From Neckera pumila (Eukaryota; Streptophyta; Bryopsida; Hypnales; Neckeraceae): a stretch of 64,000 bases of DNA. The stretch covers positions 14,567,823 to 14,631,822 of the forward strand of contig OZ018408.1 of assembly GCA_963969595.1 (NCBI GenBank), in the 5' to 3' direction. Both the position numbers and the translations under genes were made by a program. Every line of letters begins with the position of its first letter. Positions within the stretch are counted from its first letter, which is position 1. Below, piece by piece: positions 13,580 to 24,406 of the stretch. A model generated the notes under the pieces. That model worked only from the letters and a program-made list of their open reading frames with translations. It had not been told where the DNA came from and searched no databases.

Positions 13580-15180
13580 TTTTTTTGTGCAAATCTGTTT
13601 TATAGTGGTAATTCTACCGATTTTCTATAGTGTCACAGTATTTTTGGGTTAATGTTCTATCGTTGCTGGTTTAATGTGATTCGGGGTGGTATTTCATCTA
13701 TAGTCCGGTTATTGGATGAATGGGGCGCAAGCTATGGAGGCGGTTATGAATTGATCCTGCGAATCAGGTAGAAAACCAATTGTGCGTGAAGGCTGACCCC
13801 CAGTCTGGAGAAGCAATCCAGAGCTCCTATGGTGGTGTGGCCGGCAGTTGGGTGCGATTGATTGGTGTTTTGGGTGTTTGGGTGTGATTAGAGTGTTTTG
13901 TTTCTATCGTTTAAATGCTTACGGTTGTAGTTCTGAATCAATAGTTTTATTTGGACAATGGACGTTGGGAAGTCGATTGGGCTGGATCAATAGATTTTAC
14001 GTAGTGAAGTGAGGTGACTGTGAGGATCTATAGTAATATTTTGATGGAATATGGAAGCCGGAATCAATAGAATATCTTAAGTATTATCGGAGTGGAAGTG
14101 AATCTATTGTGCTGATAGGGTCTGTGATAAATCAATTGCAATCAGTGCGGTAGTTGAAGTAGATTGAACCATTGTAATATTTTCAATCATAATGCAAAGC
14201 GGAGTTTAATTGTAAATTTGGAGTATGTGTAATTGTTGGTGTGCCATAGCATTTTGTACTTGGAATGGTGAATGATTTTGGAAGTGTGATTGAATCAATT
14301 GTATGGAAGGAAGAATTCCTGGAATGAATGAAATTTCATTGTTTTATCTATTGTGAGTATGTGCTGGATGGTGGCTTACATCTATAGATTGTATGTTATA
14401 GTGGAACTGATTGTGAATGTGAGCGATGGTTGAGTGAATCAGTAGTGAATTACATTACCATAGTGTTTTGTGAGTCAAATCTACACGAATTAATTTATTA
14501 TCAATAGAAGCAATTCAGAGTGAATGGTGAGAAACATAACAATTGAGAGCCGGTAAAAGAGAATACCAATTGGTAATGGAATCAGTTCATGATGCGAGTG
14601 AGATTGGAGCCCTATGAAGAGTGATGCCATAGCTTTAAATCAATAGAACCGGGAAATGAACGAAGTAAAGATGGAGAAAGCATCCTCTAAGTTGAAGACA
14701 AAACAATATAAATTCTGTCATCAATCGAATTATTTAACCACAGAGTGCAAGACGAGAAAGGAAACTACTATAGTGGAAAAGGAGATTAAAGATTTAATTA
14801 AAGAAAAGCCAGAGAGCATTGACGTTAAGGAAGATCAATAGTTGGTGGAAGAATTGATAGTTGTTGGTACATGCTGGAGGCAGAAAAGCAATAGTACCAG
14901 TGCGGTGGGTGACGCTGACAATAGACTCAAGCTGGTTGGAAAAATTCCTAAGCGATTGATAAGTTTTCAACTATGGCTTGAATTATAAATAAGTAGTCTA
15001 TCTATTGTATCCGGTCTGTTTAGGAATTGTTAAATCCTCAATTGTGCACAACCTTGGGATTGATTAAATCTCCCGTATAAGATTACCATAGTGCCAACAC
15101 ACCTCCTTGAGAACGAACTCAAAACTATAGGAATTCATCTATAGTTCAATCTATAGTCAAATTCCATCTACAGTTGTTAC
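13580..15180 (+). pseudogene. Retroelement remnant with degenerate gag zinc knuckle
   Basis: The segment differs in composition from its flanks and is rich in CTATAG, CAATAG and related words. A short open stretch at 14,656-14,841 contains KFCHQSNYLTTEC. This has the spacing of a retroviral-type gag CCHC knuckle (CX2CX4HX4C), but the first Cys and the His are both Tyr. Lys-rich sequence follows. No protease, reverse transcriptase or LTR pair was found. A decayed gag end is the best guess; a chance match is possible because the motif is short. Confidence 0.35.
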
Positions 15181-15572
15181 ACTGGATGGACCACTTGCCT
15201 ACTCGTGCATCCAATTTGCTTGTCTAATATAGGTATCACCTGTTTGATGTAGTCAATATATAGGTAGCTTTTTGTGAAGGTAAAAGAAAAAGCCAACATG
15301 GACTTACCTTGTCCACAGTGTTTTGACATATGGTTACCAGCGTAGAGGCAAGGCGCAAACACAAGTTGAGTGGAGCATGGAAGTGGCTTATTTGGATGAG
15401 GACGTAAATTGGGGCCTTGGGGGCGGGGCACGGACACAAGTTACAGTGGGATGCAGACGCTAGGATTGATTTTCCCTTTTGCAAAATGATGCATAATTGG
15501 ACAGAGGGCTTAGCAAATATATAAGAAGGGGTAAATAAGAACTGAAACAGTATATAGTCTTCTGCCCCAAAC

Positions 15573-15625
15573 TAACATCATATTCATTAAAATGAGAGTT
15601 TTCCAAGGAAATGAATATGATGTTA
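15573..15625. repeat. Perfect 16-bp inverted repeat with 21-base loop
   Basis: The arms at 15,573-15,588 (TAACATCATATTCATT) and 15,610-15,625 are exact reverse complements separated by 21 bases. Near-identical direct words, CTTCTGCCCC and CTTCTGCGCCC, lie just outside the arms. These could be target-site remnants of a tiny hairpin insertion. Confidence 0.8.
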
Positions 15626-15649
15626 CTTCTGCGCCCATATGTACATCAT

Positions 15650-16130
15650 TGCCCCGCTCTTACGTCAGCGTCCCATCCGCTTGAAATCTCAAGGTTTCAA
15701 GTAAATTTCTAAGTGCACTTTGAGCCCTTGCATCCACACTCTACCCTTGTGTTTGTGCCCATGCGTCACTGCCCCGCTCTTGCGTCAATACCTACATGTA
15801 CGTGCCCCATTTGCCCAAAATCTCAAGGTTTCAAGTGAATTTTCAAGTGCACTTTGAGCCCTTGAGTCCGCGCCCTTGCTTCACCGCCCCTTCCTTGCAT
15901 TATCACCTATATGTCCGCACCCCACCCGCCTAAGATCTCAAGGTTTCAAGTGAGTTTCTAAATGAACTTGGACCCCTTGCGTCCATGCCTACACTTCATT
16001 GCCTAAGCGCCGTGCTTCACTTGCCTGAAATTTCAAAGTTTCAAGTGAGCTTCCAAGTGAACTTAGAGCCTTTGCATCCATGCCTATATGTCACCGCCCA
16101 GCCCTTGTATCACAACCCACACGTCCGCAC
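15650..16130. repeat. Degenerate tandem array, four units of about 95-134 bp
   Basis: The core TCTCAAGGTTTCAAGT recurs at about 15,687, 15,821, 15,936 and 16,031. Each core is followed by AAGTGCACTT or AAGTGAACTT and a GAGCCCTTGC-like word, and the spacers are GC-rich with repeated GCCCC and CGTC words. Unit spacing is about 134, 115 and 95 bases. No coding potential. Confidence 0.85.
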
Positions 16131-17227
16131 CAAATTCCAAATCAACAATTAACTCCTATGATATATAAGAAGAATGTTTTTTCTCATACAAATAAATCCA
16201 AAAGTTTTCCAATCAATAATGCAAGACTAAATTTAATTGGGTAGTGATTTTTTGACTTGTAGCCATTGCCAATAGCATCTAGGGTGTAAGAAAAAAATTT
16301 ATTTGAGAAATTATTGCACTATTTGTCATGTCTATTCGCATCTTTTGAAGGAATTTTTCATGAAATTGGATTGTTTTTGTTTAATAAATATTTATTAAAA
16401 AAATCATATTTTGCTATAAATATAAAAACAACTATTTAATTAATTTTAGACTTTTCATAGAATTATGGACTTTTTTGTAATTGAGAATGTATTGACTAGT
16501 TGCTAACACTTCTTAAAATATATTTTATTAACCCAAAATGATGGTTTTGACCCATTTTTTAAACTCAAAAGTCTACATTTGGACTTCATTTTGCCTTAAT
16601 AGACTACATTTGAACTACATATTTCATATTTCTATTACTTTCTTTAGATGTTTATTTTCAACATTTTTGAGTTGTCTTCTATTTTCTTATTGACAATTGG
16701 CAAATGTGGCATTAATTCTAAAATTTTAAAACTCTATAATTAATGAAATATTTTTAAATATAAATTCTAGATTTTCATGAAGCTAATAAAGATTTTTACA
16801 TTGATAGACAATAATTACTCTATATATTAAAAATATAAGATTGAATCTCAACTACAATTTAATCTCTGAAGGTTCATGACAATGTACCAAAAAGAGGCGG
16901 TCCACCTTTTTTGTTGCCCCCTCCCCGTTGCCAAAAAACCTGAGTCATTGATCTGATTTAGAAAATAAAAAGACCTCCCTTGCAATCGTCGATGGAGTGC
17001 CATTGAGGAAAAACGAGAGCCTTCGGATGACCCTCAGGATCAAGGGATACGGTTTGCTGACGCTGAATTAGGCTTTGCTTCCGGCTTCTGACTTTGCTTT
17101 GAGGCTCAGAGACTACTTCGCTTTGTGTATTCCTATTCTGCTTTGATGCTAGTGTTGTTTTTGAGGTTTGTATTCTAGAATTGGCGTTTGAAGTTTGAAT
17201 TGACTCAAGTTTGGATCAAGGTCTGTG

Positions 17228-17393
17228 ATTTTAAGGGAGGTGTTTAATTGTATCTTGGGGGCGAGCAACTGTCGGGGAATGTTGGAACTTGTAGCTCTTG
17301 CTGTCCAGAGTTGCTCACAAACATCAATTGAGGATAGTAACTTGAGTTTGATTTCAAGGGAGGTGTCCAATTATGTCTTGGGAGCAAGCGATT
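17228..17393. repeat. Two-copy tandem repeat, 122-bp period
   Basis: A 44-base segment beginning TTTTAAGGGAGGTGTTTAAT at 17,228 recurs at 17,350 (TTTCAAGGGAGGTGTCCAAT) with about 80 percent identity. It lies inside the block bracketed by the 26-bp direct repeats. Confidence 0.75.
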
Positions 17394-17815
17394 GTTTGTT
17401 GATGCAATTGATAGAGTTTGTCAATGTAGTTGCAGCTAATTGGCTTGCTCTTTGCCGTTTTCGGCTGGACAAAGCAGTTTTGGTGGAGACATCTTCTAGA
17501 GATTGACAAAAGGTTTAGGGTTTAGTTTCCTTCTATATTGATAGTTTCCTTCTTATTTGCTTCAAAGTGGTACATAGTGAGGTTATTTTCCTTGAATTGG
17601 GTGCTGAATTGTGTAAATTGAGTGTTTGCTGAATTGGATGTAGATGCAAGCAAAGTTGTCAATTTTGGCAAGCGTATGTGGATGGGGTGAGGACAACAGC
17701 TCGGGATGTGAACGAAGAAGGAGGCTTTGTGGTTGATGCAGTAACTATTGAAGTGTTTATAAATAGAATTCAATAATTTATGCTATGGCATTAGGGCTGC
17801 ATTAGGGTTGCATTC

Positions 17816-17856
17816 AAACGGTAATGAATTTTTGTAATGGAAATTCATTACCGTTT
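17816..17856. repeat. Perfect 16-bp hairpin
   Basis: AAACGGTAATGAATTT at 17,816-17,831 is the exact reverse complement of 17,841-17,856, with a 9-base loop. It sits immediately upstream of a short tandem repeat and may mark an element boundary. Confidence 0.85.
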
Positions 17857-17865
17857 CAGCTTTTT

Positions 17866-18045
17866 TCCAAAGTTTTACAGCCAATACAAAAGTGACTTGT
17901 GTACCCCTTCCAACATGTTTTGTAAAAGCTTTTATACAAATGGAAAAATGACATGTATATCTCTTGTAAATTTTTGTAAAAACTTTACAACAAATGGAAA
18001 AATGACACGTGTACCCCCTTTGAATATTATTTGTATTTTGCTCTG
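17866..18045. repeat. Short tandem repeat, about 55-60-bp unit
   Basis: Three diverged units built on TGTAAAARCTTTACAAC, then AATGGAAAAATGACAYGT, then GTACCCC. The open frame through it is produced by the repetition and does not look like a gene. Confidence 0.65.
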
Positions 18046-18129
18046 AAACTTACATTCTCTCACACAATGTACTAAAAAGAGGCAATTAGTGCCTACTCCA
18101 AATCAATTTAATCTCTGAAGGTTCATGAC

Positions 18130-20225
18130 TATTTTTCACCAAGAATCACCTCAAAAGTGTCATTTCTAGAGCAAAGAGCTACAATGGAAAAAAACTATTT
18201 TTTTTTACCTGTTCAATCATATGATCTTGAATTAGACTAAGATAAGAATGTGTGGAAAAATGATTTAGGCACTTTGATTATATAGATCATAAGCTATCAT
18301 TGTTTTCAAAGTAAAAATAAAAGATTTTATTACATCTTGCTTAATTATCTAAGTTTTTAGACTTTTAATCCCCTTGGCTGAAATTTTTTGTAGTACAATT
18401 CTACAAAGCTTTGAGAATTAAATCTTCATGTTAGGGAATTGAGTTGAAAATCTAAGAAAAAATTTCAAAAAGTAAAATAATATTTTTTCATTTTTTAGAA
18501 AACTTGTTACTTTGATGAGTACGAGCAAGATGGAAGGAAAAATTAAATTGTTAATTGTTCTAAAATAGAATTGAAACATTCTAATATATCCTATAGATGT
18601 GGTTGTTTTGAAAAATTATAAAAATTTTGGTAATAATAAATCCTAATCAATATACATTCTTTTTCTAAAAAGATGCCTTATTTGTGGATTGCCCAAAAAA
18701 CAGAAATCCTCATAATTTCCAAATTACTAATCCAAACAGAATTAATAAAAACTTTCCATGTAGACATAAATATTAAAAATAAAAAAACAAAAAAACAAAT
18801 TTTGAATTTTTAAATATTTTTTTCCATTGCCCGTGCTTGAGCATTTTGTGCTTAGGAGGCCAATTTTTTTTCTATGCACCTCATGAAATAAAAATCATAT
18901 TCCTAGAAAGCTACATTAAATAGTAAAATTAGGTTGCCCCATTCTAATTTCTTGACATTATGTACTATATAAATATGTCTAGTTATTGTAAAAGGATGAA
19001 GTAATGTAGGAACTTTGTATAGTGCATGAATTGGACCATTGGTTTATGACTTAGGTTTAGAAAATGGCCTGTACTTCCATCTGGGCAAGCAGTGAGTCAT
19101 GAAATAACTTATCTTAGTAAGGCAATCTAATTGTTAGGGCAACCCGATTTCACTATTTAGTGTAGTACATTTACTTACCTTGCAATAAAAATCCTAGTAT
19201 ATTAAAATAAAATTTGACACTATTGAAACTTGCCCAAAAAATATCCATTTATTGACTTTAAGTTTTAAAGAGTTAAAAGGCTAATATGAATTCAGAAATG
19301 ATCTTTGAGTACATGGCAAATGAGCAATGGAATTGGCCGGTGCTTTAGAAGCAATAACATAGCCAAAAAAGAAACTAAGATAGTGTATTCTAAAAACGAC
19401 CGTGGTCTAAAAGCAATCATGACATAGACATAGAGGCACATTTTGCTTTCTTCATTGTACCAATAGCATACATTTCAGAAGGTGGTCGCTTCTAGTGACC
19501 ACTGCATTTCAACTTCAAAAATTTATAATTAATTCCGTGGAGGTCAAAAAATACGAAACAACTTGAATTAGATGCCAATTCCATTTTTCTTCCTATGAAA
19601 ATTTAATGAAAATTGTTTCAAGGAGTTTAGCTTCCCTGAATAGGCAATCAGATCTTAAATGGTCACTTCAAGAGCATAGTACCTTATGCCTCATACTAAG
19701 GCTATGGCTTGCTTTAACACTAAATGGGGTGAAGGCAATCTCATAGCTAACGCGCTCAACAAGGGCGCCAAACAAGGATTTGTTGTGGTTTGGCTTGCAG
19801 CCATTTTGACTGAAGAGTCACAACTCCATGGGAAGACTTGCCAAGTGGTCAAAAGGTGCACCATACTTCTTATTTTAATTAGAACAATCCCACAACAAGG
19901 CGCCAAAGGCACTTAACACGGGCAATGGGCGGGCCATGACTTAGAAATTGCCCCATGGCATGCATGTCAAGTGCAGAAATATGCCCGCCCACTTCAAAAA
20001 ATGAAGAGGGCACGGGCAAATGGAGAGTCTTGAACACGGCTCCCCAAGCTATTTAATAGTCTTTTGAATTTTACCTTTTGAAAGCTTCTCTTGACATTAG
20101 GGGAAAATTTCAAGCCTTTGGAAGGCTGCTCCATAGCCCTCCAAGGTACCCTGAAATTTGCTTTTATGTTGCTCAAAAAATCGTTTTCCCCCTATTTTTG
20201 TCTTGCTGAAACTGCAGCGGCAATG
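18130..20225. other. AT-rich interval without genes
   Basis: No supported gene. Positions 20,096-20,135 (CATTAGGGGAAAATTTCAAG onward) match, in inverted orientation, 26,846-26,883, so a small dispersed repeat is present. Confidence 0.45.
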
Positions 20226-20229
20226 GTGT

Positions 20230-20720
20230 AGGAACCTAGAATTCCAAATTAAAAATTATTAAAAAAATTTATTTTTTATTTTTTATTTTTTTTAATCTTA
20301 AAAAAAAATAAAAAATAAAAATAAAAATAAAAAAATCGTGCGAAACTTGACTACTCCGGTGAGCAGTCAGAGACGCTGACTGCTCATCAAGAGCATTTTC
20401 AAAGTTAACAGGCCATGCAAAGCATAGCATGGCATGTCTACTTTGGATGTCAACCGGTTGTTTTTTGATCCAAGTGACCTTCAGCTCATCCTTATTTTTA
20501 AAAAATCTCTTCAACTTTCATTAGAGAAAAATTCAGCTCCTTGGAGGGCTGTCCAAAGTTGACATGCCATGCTATTCTTTGCATGGCCTATCAACTTTGA
20601 AATTTCTCTTGGTGAGCAGTTAGAGTCTCTGACTCCTCGTCGAAGCAATCAAGTTTTGCAGAATATCTTCTTTTTTTTTTCTTTCTTTTTAGATTTGAAT
20701 TCCTAGCAATATTACTAGGC
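20230..20720. mobile_element. Fold-back element of about 490 bp
   Basis: The left half (GAGCAGTCAGAGACGCTGAC to CATGGCATGTCTACTTTGGA, 20,357-20,450) is matched in reverse complement by 20,552-20,643. The similarity extends outward to CTAGAATTCCAAAT near 20,237 and ATTTGAATTCCTAG near 20,703. A spacer of about 100 bases lies between the arms, and A/T tracts interrupt them. No coding frame. This is the structure of a fold-back MITE or a self-complementary repeat. A target duplication could not be fixed. Confidence 0.7.
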
Positions 20721-20724
20721 TCTT

Positions 20725-21790
20725 CAAAAATTCTAACGCTATTTTCCAAAATAACTTAATACATTCATACTTCAAGTAGTATAGTTTGGAATTTTTATTT
20801 GATGATATAGTTTTTTTCATAAAAAGGATTACCTTTTTCGAAATTAGCTATGAGTATACCTTATACATTAGTAAGCCAATTGTTTCAATTATGTCACAAT
20901 TATTGAGACCTTCTAAGCAATTGATACACCTACGAAGCTTGAGGTTTAAAAGCCCCAGTTGGTTATTCCTAGCAAGATACGTAATTAAAAAAATCCTGAT
21001 CTGGCAGTGATTCTAGGCTTAGTGCCTTAACTTAGCACAATAATGGATCACTCTTGGTGGCTAACCAATGACATGTGACAACTAGTCACAGCCGTATAGC
21101 CCATGCATAGGCGGGCCCTTCACAAGCTTGTTTTGTTCGCATTTCACGAACACTCAAGTTTGGGTGGATGTGTGAGATCAGAATAGTATTGCTTTAGTAA
21201 AGAATCTACAGTTTGTGCTTGCCAATATGGTGCTCGGTTCTCAAAATAGCGGCCAACAGGTGGTGTATGAGTTTGTTTAAAATTTCTTTTTCACAACTCA
21301 TTTTGTGTTTTGAGCATGTTTGTATTTCTCTCTGTTGTAGAACAATGACAAGTTTGTGGTATCCTGAAGACACCTTGTGTACGTTGTGTGGCATTCTAAC
21401 AGATTGCTGTGTGACATGGGCACAGGTGAGGGTTACCACCCCCGGAGGAATTTTTCAAAAAACTCCAAATTACTGTTTGACGGATGAAGAACCTGGTTAT
21501 CTGTAAATTGTTGTGCTGGGGCATATCCCAATCTCTTTTCAGGATTAGTTTTTACTTGAGATTAATGGTAGAAGTTTGGTGATTACAGTCGCAAGTTATG
21601 TGATTCCAAGTTGAGTTTCATAGAAAACAACAATTGGGTACACCACTGGTACTTGTGGTAACCACAGCTAGTTTTACTTGCTCACAAAAATGACCTGATC
21701 TTTGTGAAGGGGATCGCTCATATGTTTTACTTCTTTGGTTGAACTAAGTAGTTTACTTGTTCGCTCGGACTAAGTTCAGTACTATAACAC
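20725..21790. other. Unassigned interval
   Basis: Short frames only. A GC-balanced portion at 21,060-21,500 has no protein or element I recognise. Confidence 0.4.
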
Positions 21791-21797
21791 TGTTATT

Positions 21798-21875
21798 TAC
21801 TGACGTCTCGTCGGCCTGAATTCGGCCTGATGAGGCTAAACAGGGGAGTTTTTTAATTTAGAAAGTACGTCAGTA
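21798..21875 (+). ncRNA. Hammerhead-ribozyme-like fold, imperfect
   Basis: The order of parts matches a hammerhead. The outer stem is TACTGACGT (21,798-21,806) with ACGTCAGTA (21,867-21,875). A CTC cleavage-type triplet lies at 21,807-21,809. The stem GTCGG/TCGGC (21,810-21,814 and 21,822-21,826) follows, then the core CTGATGA (21,827-21,833), an internal arm TAAA/TTTA, and GAAA (21,861-21,864). Problems: the base of stem II lacks the usual G-C closing pair, leaving GGC unpaired, and stem III needs a bulge. Plant hammerheads occur in retrozymes and some retroelements, but none is recognised here. It may be a decayed copy or chance. Confidence 0.3.
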
Positions 21876-21879
21876 TAGA

Positions 21880-22420
21880 GTTTGTTAGCTAATGGTTAGC
21901 TAATGGTTAGATCAGCATGATCAACTTTGCTTAAGGTCCATTCCCACCTGGTGTTTGCAAACATTATGTGCTGAAAGATAAAACTTCAGCATTATAAGGA
22001 AATAAATTTTTTTGCAGCACTTCAGGTTCGGACCTGTAGTGATTGTTTCTTAGTGAGCTGTAGTTCCCACATAATTGCTAATTTGTTCAGCAGTTGTGAG
22101 GGACCTGATGTACCCCGCACATCAGTCTGATTACCGATTTTGATCCGATGGCCAAAAATAATCAAAATTCCAAACTTTAAAAGATTTTGAAAATTAACAA
22201 GTCACCTTCCCAAATCCAAAGACAAGGAATTGTAAAGAAAATCCAAATATTGGAAAAGGATTCACTACAATTCAATGCCAACACATGTGTGCTCTAAACA
22301 ATGAGTGGGGAGATTGTTCTTATATTGAAATTCATTGTCCATCATGGATCTTCAAAGGGTATGGGACAATTAGAAGATGAGAGCTTCACCAATCATTGTC
22401 AAAACACAAGAATTGTGTGC
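21880..22420. other. Unassigned repeat-like DNA
   Basis: Contains the duplicated word TTAGCTAATGG at 21,885-21,910. The words AAGGTCCATTCCCACCTGG (about 21,935) and, in inverted orientation near 25,530, AAAGGTCCGTTCCCACCTGG suggest another low-copy repeat. No gene. Confidence 0.4.
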
Positions 22421-22422
22421 AA

Positions 22423-22583
22423 TGTAGGATTTCAAAACTCATGTAGGCATAGTAGAATAACTTTTTTCAAGAAAGTTTGAACTAAGAAAAGTTGGTAATT
22501 CAAACTAACTTTCATCTTCAAAAACCCATTTGAGATTCCAAGCCTCCAATCAAAAGTTTGGAACAAGATTCAGAGAGGGATTG
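22423..22583 (-). repeat. Dispersed repeat, inverted partner of 24,218-24,378
   Basis: The reverse complement of this segment matches 24,218-24,378 over about 160 bases, for example CTTTTGATTGGAGGCT and CTATGCCTACATGAG. A third, more diverged copy lies at about 46,015-46,156. Together with the 24.2-kb copy it could fold into a long hairpin with a 1.6-kb loop. Confidence 0.75.
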
Positions 22584-22786
22584 AGACAAACTCCTCAAGT
22601 TTCATTGCATATGAACCCCTAAGTGCTCGAAGCCTTTTTTGAGCTTCTTGAAACTTGTCCAAAATTGAACTAAAAGCCAACATTTTGATGAATTTTATCA
22701 AATTTTTAATGAATTTTAACCATACAAATTCAAACCAAACATGTTAAGTATCAAATAGGAAAAGAAAAGCTTAACAGTATTATTTA

Positions 22787-22937
22787 CACTACAAAGAAAC
22801 AAGGTATAAATGACTTGTCCACAATGATTGTAGTAGTCATTTGTTGTCCACAATGACTGCAAAACAATCATTTTGCAATCATTGTTGTGTTACAATTATT
22901 GAGGACAAGTCATTCATATACTTGTTTTTTTGTAGTG
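22787..22937. mobile_element. CACTA-type MITE, 151 bp, TTA target duplication
   Basis: Ends are CACTACAAAGAAACAAG and, reverse-complemented, CACTACAAAAAAACAAG. They match the CACTACAAGAAA termini typical of plant CACTA (En/Spm) elements. The inverted repeat continues inward through ATGACTTGTCC. TTA at 22,784-22,786 and 22,938-22,940 is the 3-bp target duplication expected for this superfamily. No coding capacity, so it is non-autonomous. Confidence 0.9.
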
Positions 22938-22939
22938 TT

Positions 22940-23340
22940 ATAAATTGAAAGATTATAATGTTTGATTATAAGGGAGTTAATACTGTGAAATCAATTTGAA
23001 GTCTTTCCATCCTCTTTTCATATGTCAAATCTAAAAAATTGGCCACCAAAAAAATATGAGGATTAAAGGGCAGAACATGCATAACCCCAATCAATTTATG
23101 GCTTCTCAAATTCTATTCTTTTATTTTTTTAAATGAATTTTTCATGTGATTTTTTCTTTTAAGATCTAGTGTAATTGAGAGCCCTCAATAGTAGAAAATC
23201 AAGATTTGCAATGGACAGCCTTGCAAAAAATCTTGAATAAAAAATTCACAATCATTCATTTTCATAATCAGATTTTTGGTGCTAAGATTAGACTTCCAAA
23301 AAACATTCAAAAATAAAATCTACTGAAAATAGTAACTTAG
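22940..23340 (+). repeat. Dispersed repeat shared with 60,480-60,935
   Basis: Segments such as ATGCATAACCCCAATCAATT (about 23,080) and GCAATGGACA (about 23,210) recur in reverse complement at 60,560-60,935. The relation spans about 350 bases with moderate divergence. No terminal structure was identified. Confidence 0.65.
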
Positions 23341-23344
23341 TTAG

Positions 23345-24215
23345 GTTTTATTTAACTTCATAGATTTGTCAACAAGAGAATTTGGTACATCAAGCATTTA
23401 AATGATTAAGGTAGGTCCCTGCCAAACCACCAATTTTTGCTACTCTGCCTAGTTACTATTATTATTAGACAAGTCAAATTTTCATAATTTCTTTTTGGCA
23501 AGTGAAAGGAGCTTCCAACACATCAAAGAATGCAACATTTGAATATTGTATGCAAAAGTCATGATGGGTCAAAGCTTTTTTTGATAGAGGTTATAAAATT
23601 GTTTCTTCTATATACTTAGGTACGTATTGATTTTGAAGATGTACACTAAAAATTATGTCTACATGAAGCTAATGTATTTCTCTATTTTCAATAATCTGAT
23701 TAAAAATTGAGATCATATAACCCAAACCAAACTCTCATTTATCTCCCAAGGAGACAAAGGGTCCTATAGGGTTAAATAATTATTTAGTAGAGAATGTTGG
23801 ATTTGCCTTTCGAGTATTGTAATTTACACTTTTGGTCCCTCCCTTTGCTTGTAGGTTAAAACTATAAAATACTCTTGCCTTAGTCTTCTTTGTACTCTCT
23901 TTTTCTAATAGAATCCTCTTCTCATCACTTCCATCTAATATACAAAATAAATAAATAAAAATCTTACTGCAAATCACCATTTGGGTTAATCCAAAAATAC
24001 TAGAACATCCAAAAGTGACCAATGGATGACTTCCTACATCACTGTAGAAATGAAGAATGTACCTATTGGTTCATAAATTAGATCATTTTTGACAAAGTAC
24101 CTTGGTGATAAGTCTCCTCTTCCTAAAATGAAAGATTCCAAATAAGTGCACTTTGTGGATGAAATAATGAATTGATTTGCACTTCTTGTTGCACAAAGTC
24201 AAAGAAAATGTTCTT
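23345..24215. other. AT-rich interval without genes
   Basis: No supported feature. Small open frames here have AT-driven composition and no recognisable content. Confidence 0.45.
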
Positions 24216-24217
24216 TC

Positions 24218-24378
24218 CAATCCCTCTTAGCATTTTAGCCCTAACTTTTGATTGGAGGCTCAAAATCTCAAACGGATTTTTGGAGATGAAAGTTAGCTTG
24301 ATTTACTAGCTTTTCCTAGTTAAAAGTTTTTTGAAAAAAGTTATTTTACTATGCCTACATGAGGTTTGAAGTTCTACA
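24218..24378 (+). repeat. Dispersed repeat, inverted partner of 22,423-22,583
   Basis: See the 22.4-kb copy for the matched words. This copy ends about 25 bases before the TTAA of the MITE at 24,407. Confidence 0.75.
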
Positions 24379-24406
24379 TTTAACACAACTCCTGCGTTTT
24401 ACTTAA

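Larger units (their letters stand above)
16855..18129. repeat. 26-bp exact direct repeats bracketing a 1.2-kb block
   Basis: The 26 bases at 16,855-16,880 (core AATCTCTGAAGGTTCATGAC) recur exactly at 18,104-18,129. A second word, AATGTACYAAAAAGAGGC, follows the left copy (16,881) and precedes the right copy (about 18,066). The enclosed block is GC-richer than its flanks. It could be an insertion with a long target duplication or a diverged tandem duplication. No transposase-like frame is present. Confidence 0.7.

Noticed and set aside
15650..16130. Tandem units considered as a CRISPR array
   Set aside because: Units are too long and degenerate, spacing is uneven and the context is eukaryotic.
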